The notes under the pieces were generated by a model. The model was not told where the DNA came from. It did no database searches and worked only from the letters and a program-made list of their open reading frames with translations. Shown here in pieces: positions 60,105-64,000 of a stretch of 64,000 bases of DNA. Position numbers and translations under genes: made by a program. Source of the stretch: Bacillota bacterium (lineage in GTDB: Bacteria > Bacillota > Sulfobacillia > Sulfobacillales > Sulfobacillaceae); the NCBI GenBank assembly GCA_021821465.1, contig JAKACM010000007.1, forward strand, positions 1 to 64,000, read 5' to 3'. Each line of letters begins with the position of its first letter. Positions within the stretch are counted from its first letter, which is position 1.

Positions 60105-60535
60105 TGCAAGATCCCAGTGACGTATAACTGTCCTTTTGGGAAGCACGAGGACAGGGATTCTTAAGAAACATCAACCCGGAACCAGGAGTTCGCTTTTCCT
60201 CTATTGTGAGTCACGAGGCCACGACTCATCATCCCCACCCCAAGGCAATCCGAAAACCTGGTCCGGGTGTACACAAGCCCCATCCCACGGTTCCTTCTGA
60301 TAGGCCATGATTCTCTTATCTCCTCCAATTTTAGTCAGCATTGGCAAGCCCCGTCAAAATAGACAGTGATATTCCGTGTCCGATTCGCGTGAACTTTCGG
60401 GTTTTGACGCCTCTTTACATGTGAGAGGTCATTGGCTAAAATTACCGATCCGCAAGCATGCATACTTCCGCTCGAGACTTCTCATACTACTCTTTATCAT
60501 AGCTCGGCACCAACAAAGACCCAAGGAGAGGCGCC

Positions 60536-60700
60536 ATGGACAAAGAATCCTGCCAATGTACATGTGGTGAACCCGCGAGTGGGCAATGTTTAGATTGTCA
60601 GGAACCCTTGTGTAACGAACACACATGCGGCAATTGCGGCCGCTGTGAAACGGATTGCATTTGTTCGCTACTATGGTGGACGCCTGATTTGTTTATTTGA
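60536..60700 (+). CDS. Cys-rich small protein (B-box/zinc-ribbon-like), 54 aa; not in the ORF track
   Basis: AAGGAGAGGCGCC-ATG; MDKESCQCTCGEPASGQCLDCQEPLCNEHTCGNCGRCETDCICSLLWWTPDLFI*. Confidence 0.7.
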   Translation: MDKESCQCTCGEPASGQCLDCQEPLCNEHTCGNCGRCETDCICSLLWWTPDLFI

Positions 60701-60831
60701 CACCTCTTTGATTTGATTTTGATTCTCAACTTTCTGAAACCGCCCGCCGGAAATGCATAATCAGACACCACCCCTGCATGTTACAATTTTCACATACAAG
60801 ATACATGACAGTTTCTGGAGGAGGGGATCGT

Positions 60832-61935
60832 ATGTTAGCCTTTGTGAAGCATTTCACACCGAATTGGTTCACCATCGGTATGGGCACAGGAATTACCGCA
60901 TTGGGAGCCTACTTATATCCGGGCGGTCCCCTATGGCTTAAACAATTGGGTACCGGACTATGGATGTTCAACACCGTTCTGGTTGGAGTTTTGTTGATAT
61001 TAATGGTCTTGAAAGGGGTTTTCAACTGGAAAGGGTCTATTGCCATCCTACATGATCCGGTACAGTCCATGTTTTTGGGAGCGGTGCCGATGGCTCTGAC
61101 CACTGTGATCAACGGATTTATTGACATGGGGCAGCCTATTGTCGGTCATGCTGCTCTTATGATCGCCACGATTTTGCTGATTGCCAACATCCTTATGGCG
61201 CTGGCTTCGGGTATTATCGTGCCTTTTATGATGTTTATTTCGCACGATCATCACCTGGACAACTTAACCGGCATCTGGCTTATGCCGGTAGTTCCAGCCG
61301 AGGTTGCGGCAGCCAGCGGTGCATTGCTCTTGCCACATCTGGCAGGGCTGGCCGTCCAAAAAACGTTTATGGTCATAAGTCTTGGACTCTGGGCTTTAAG
61401 TGTTCCCTTGGCCTTTCTGATGTTGGGATTTCTCTTTCTGCGGCTCGCTGTGCACAAGCTGCCCCCTAAAGAAATGGCCATCTCCACATGGATTTCTTTG
61501 GGAACATTGGGAACCGGAATCATGGGGCTGATTGGTTTAGGCAAATATCTGCCGATTTTGTTCGGTTCTTTAGGACACGCAATGGACGGTGCCGCGGTGT
61601 TGGGTTCTTTCGCCTTATGGGGATTCGGATTGTGGTGGTTGGTCCTAAGTATTCTCATCACCATCCATTATGCCTACCGGGGTCTTCCCTTCAACTTAGG
61701 CTGGTGGGGCCTGACATTCCCCTTGGGGGTATTCACAGGTGGCACTGACTTACTGTACGGCCAAGTGCATGTGGGACTCATTGGCTTTCTGGCTCACCTG
61801 TTTTATTTTCTGCTCGTTCTGTTTTGGGCCACCGTTACAATCAAAACGGTCTATGGGGTGCTCACGGGCCACCTCAGCATAACAGGGTCGCCCCGAGGGC
61901 ATGTTCATGTGTCCAAAGAAAGCGCAACCGGTTAA
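60832..61935 (+). CDS. TDT/SLAC1-family (TehA-like) membrane transporter
   Basis: About 367 aa with 10 hydrophobic segments; FTIGMGTGITALGAYLYPGGPLWL, LMPVVPAEVAAASGALLLPHL; ATG behind GGAGGAGGGG. Confidence 0.8.
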   Translation: MLAFVKHFTPNWFTIGMGTGITALGAYLYPGGPLWLKQLGTGLWMFNTVLVGVLLILMVLKGVFNWKGSIAILHDPVQSMFLGAVPMALTTVINGFIDMGQPIVGHAALMIATILLIANILMALASGIIVPFMMFISHDHHLDNLTGIWLMPVVPAEVAAASGALLLPHLAGLAVQKTFMVISLGLWALSVPLAFLMLGFLFLRLAVHKLPPKEMAISTWISLGTLGTGIMGLIGLGKYLPILFGSLGHAMDGAAVLGSFALWGFGLWWLVLSILITIHYAYRGLPFNLGWWGLTFPLGVFTGGTDLLYGQVHVGLIGFLAHLFYFLLVLFWATVTIKTVYGVLTGHLSITGSPRGHVHVSKESATG

Positions 61936-62038
61936 AAGACATGGGCGTCACCGTGCCTTGAACCTTTGTCGTCGATCTTTTACGATCACATATGAAGTAA
62001 AATGAGTCACAGTCGACAAAATTCAGGCAGGTGAATAC

Positions 62039-62929
62039 ATGACGGGAGTAACGGTAGTGGTCCCGGTCTGGTATGGCAGAAATTATCTTAATCGGTGTTT
62101 GGAAAGTGTCCGTCAACAAGAGAAGGTTCCCTTGCCGGTGCAGCTGATAGTGTTGGAAGATGGCACGCCGGAACCTTATGGCTCCGAAGACATTGCCAAT
62201 CATTACCATGCAGAATATCACTATATTACGTCCAATCACGGGGTGGCCCAGGCCAGACGGCTGGGGGCCAGCCTTTCTGTCTTCGATGATGGTTTTCTTG
62301 CCTTTCTTGACCAGGATGATTTCTGGTATCCGGTATTCCTTACCACCATGATTGAGACATTAACAGCTCATCCGCACCATGGATTTGCCGTGAGCAATGC
62401 GCATATCGTATACCCCTCTGGCAAAAAATATCAGTTGTACCAAACCAAAGTACCTTCTTTGAGACTTCAAGATCTCAAAATGTTCAACCATATTGTCACA
62501 CCGTCCCAGGTCCTGATGCGATTTGAGGCCTATCATCGGAGTAAGTGGACAGGACATTTGAGCGCGCCTGGTGCCGACGACTGGTTGTTATGGCTGTCCT
62601 TAAGTGCGCGGGGTTTTCCCGGTATATTTGTCCCTGAAACCTTGATGTCCTACCTGGAACACGAAGCAGGGGCGCATCAAAATATCCCAAAGATGCGGCA
62701 AAGTGAGGCCCATGTCGTTGAAAAATGGTTTCCCAAACTGGGTTTTTCCCGTTGGGACCAACGGCGATATTGGGCTGGCGTGAACATTGAACAGTCCTTG
62801 CATTACGCATATGGGAAAAAGTGGTGGAAGTTTCTCCGAATATTGACGGACACGACCGTCAAGGATCCTCCGGCGTCCCTCTTTGCTGCGTGGTACCGTG
62901 TTGAACGTAAATTAAGACACTGGGTTTAA
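62039..62929 (+). CDS. Family 2 glycosyltransferase
   Basis: VTVVVPVWYGRNYLNRCLESVRQQEKVPLPVQLIVLEDGTPEP, FLAFLDQDDFWYP. Confidence 0.92.
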   Translation: MTGVTVVVPVWYGRNYLNRCLESVRQQEKVPLPVQLIVLEDGTPEPYGSEDIANHYHAEYHYITSNHGVAQARRLGASLSVFDDGFLAFLDQDDFWYPVFLTTMIETLTAHPHHGFAVSNAHIVYPSGKKYQLYQTKVPSLRLQDLKMFNHIVTPSQVLMRFEAYHRSKWTGHLSAPGADDWLLWLSLSARGFPGIFVPETLMSYLEHEAGAHQNIPKMRQSEAHVVEKWFPKLGFSRWDQRRYWAGVNIEQSLHYAYGKKWWKFLRILTDTTVKDPPASLFAAWYRVERKLRHWV

Positions 62930-62953
62930 CCCGATAAAAGGAGTCGAAAAAAC

Positions 62954-63877
62954 GTGGACAATCGCCTATTGGTTTTTTTAGCCACAGCACAAGAAGGACA
63001 TATAACCGGAGCAGCCCGTACCTTAAACCTTTCCGTTTCGGCTGCCTCACATCAAATTGCGCAATTGGAACTGGAATTTGGGACACCCCTCTTTGTACGC
63101 GGGAACCGAGGAATGCATCTGACCCCGGCCGGGCAAGCACTTCATTCCTATGCCAATCAAATTGAAGCCTTGTGGCAAACGGCACAGAGGGAGGTACGGC
63201 AAACAGCTGAAGGCGAACAATGGGTTCATCTGGCCGCTTCTCACACCGTCACCGAATTTTTCCTTCCCGATCCTTTAGGAGAATTTCGCCGCACACATCC
63301 CGCTGTCCATCTTCACTTAACCATGGCGAACAGTCACGATGTCATCAGTAACGTGGAGATGGGCCAAGTGGACTTTGGAATTGCAGAAGGCAGACTAAGT
63401 CACCGAAAATTGCAAGTCACCAATTTATGGCAAGATCATCTGGGGTTGATTATGCCTCGCTCACATCCTTGGGCTCTTCGCCCGGAAATTACTCTCAAGG
63501 ACCTCCAAAGCGTTGATCTGATTCTCAGGGAAGAGGGTTCGGGAACGCGCGGGATTCTGGACCAGGCTCTTAATCGACACGACCTCCACATATCGGATCT
63601 TCGGGTTATGGCCGAGCTATCCTCGATTCGGGCCATTATGGATCTCGTTCACCATAATATTGGTTTGTCAGTCATGTCCTGGATAACGGCACGAAAAACT
63701 GCGGACGTAGCGTTTGTCCCAATTGCCGAACTCGAATTAACCCGCCAAATTCATCTCATCCAAAGCTCTCAGCCCCAAGAGCGTCCTCAGGTCAATAATC
63801 TTATCCAGGTTCTGGTGCGACGAGCCTACGAGTTTAACTCCCATAGTCCGAACACCCTCAACCCCTTAAATGACTGA
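62954..63877 (+). CDS. LysR-family transcriptional regulator
   Basis: LLVFLATAQEGHITGAARTLNLSVSAASHQIAQLELEFGTPLFVRGNRGMHLTPAG. Confidence 0.93.
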   Translation: MDNRLLVFLATAQEGHITGAARTLNLSVSAASHQIAQLELEFGTPLFVRGNRGMHLTPAGQALHSYANQIEALWQTAQREVRQTAEGEQWVHLAASHTVTEFFLPDPLGEFRRTHPAVHLHLTMANSHDVISNVEMGQVDFGIAEGRLSHRKLQVTNLWQDHLGLIMPRSHPWALRPEITLKDLQSVDLILREEGSGTRGILDQALNRHDLHISDLRVMAELSSIRAIMDLVHHNIGLSVMSWITARKTADVAFVPIAELELTRQIHLIQSSQPQERPQVNNLIQVLVRRAYEFNSHSPNTLNPLND

Positions 63878-63895
63878 GAAATGCCCACCAAGGTA

Positions 63896-64000
63896 TTATC
63901 TGACTGAATAAAACAAACTCAGCATCAACACCCCCAGAGTCCCAAACACGACCCAACCCAGGTAGGCCGGCGTCGACCCGGACTGGATTTTCCGAATTTG
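63896..64000 (-). CDS. C-terminus of a membrane protein running off the window
   Basis: Minus strand QIRKIQSGSTPAYLGWVVFGTLGVLMLSLFYSVR*. Confidence 0.6.
   Translation of the reverse strand, partial: QIRKIQSGSTPAYLGWVVFGTLGVLMLSLFYSVR

Noticed and set aside
1-64000. CRISPR arrays, rRNA genes, prophage structural genes, retrons
   Set aside because: No regularly spaced direct repeats, rRNA motifs or phage capsid/tail or reverse-transcriptase motifs were seen.

Overview
The gene content suggests a spore-forming, acidophilic Firmicute (Sulfobacillus-like; this is inference, no search was run). Most of the window is ordinary chromosome. It includes a near-complete histidine operon (hisC-Z-G-D-B-H-A-F-IE), polA-mutM-coaE, glnA, sodA, homoserine dehydrogenase, a cobalamin adenosyltransferase, a two-component system, cysE, a threonine dehydratase-like gene, a tRNA-Leu(CAA), two alpha/beta SASP genes and several transporters and regulators. 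The most unusual part is a decayed mobile or plasmid-derived island at about 4.8-10.4 kb. It contains three copies of a 38-bp Tn3-type terminal inverted repeat. It also contains a Tn3-type resolvase gene split by a 1408-bp IS4-like element with an 11-bp target duplication, and a plasmid-type MerR/DUF3967-like gene with a frameshift. Other contents are a 26-aa hydrophobic peptide gene with its own terminator and three copies or fragments of an unrecognised protein family. Other points of interest are a chrA-less split chrB locus with a palindromic operator, a pair of LysR-type operator palindromes 32 bp apart, a 24-bp perfect hairpin in a gene-free region, IS607 and TnpB remnants, and two short genes absent from the ORF track (a SASP and a Cys-rich 54-aa protein). 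No CRISPR array or rRNA was seen. All family assignments come from reading motifs, not from database searches.
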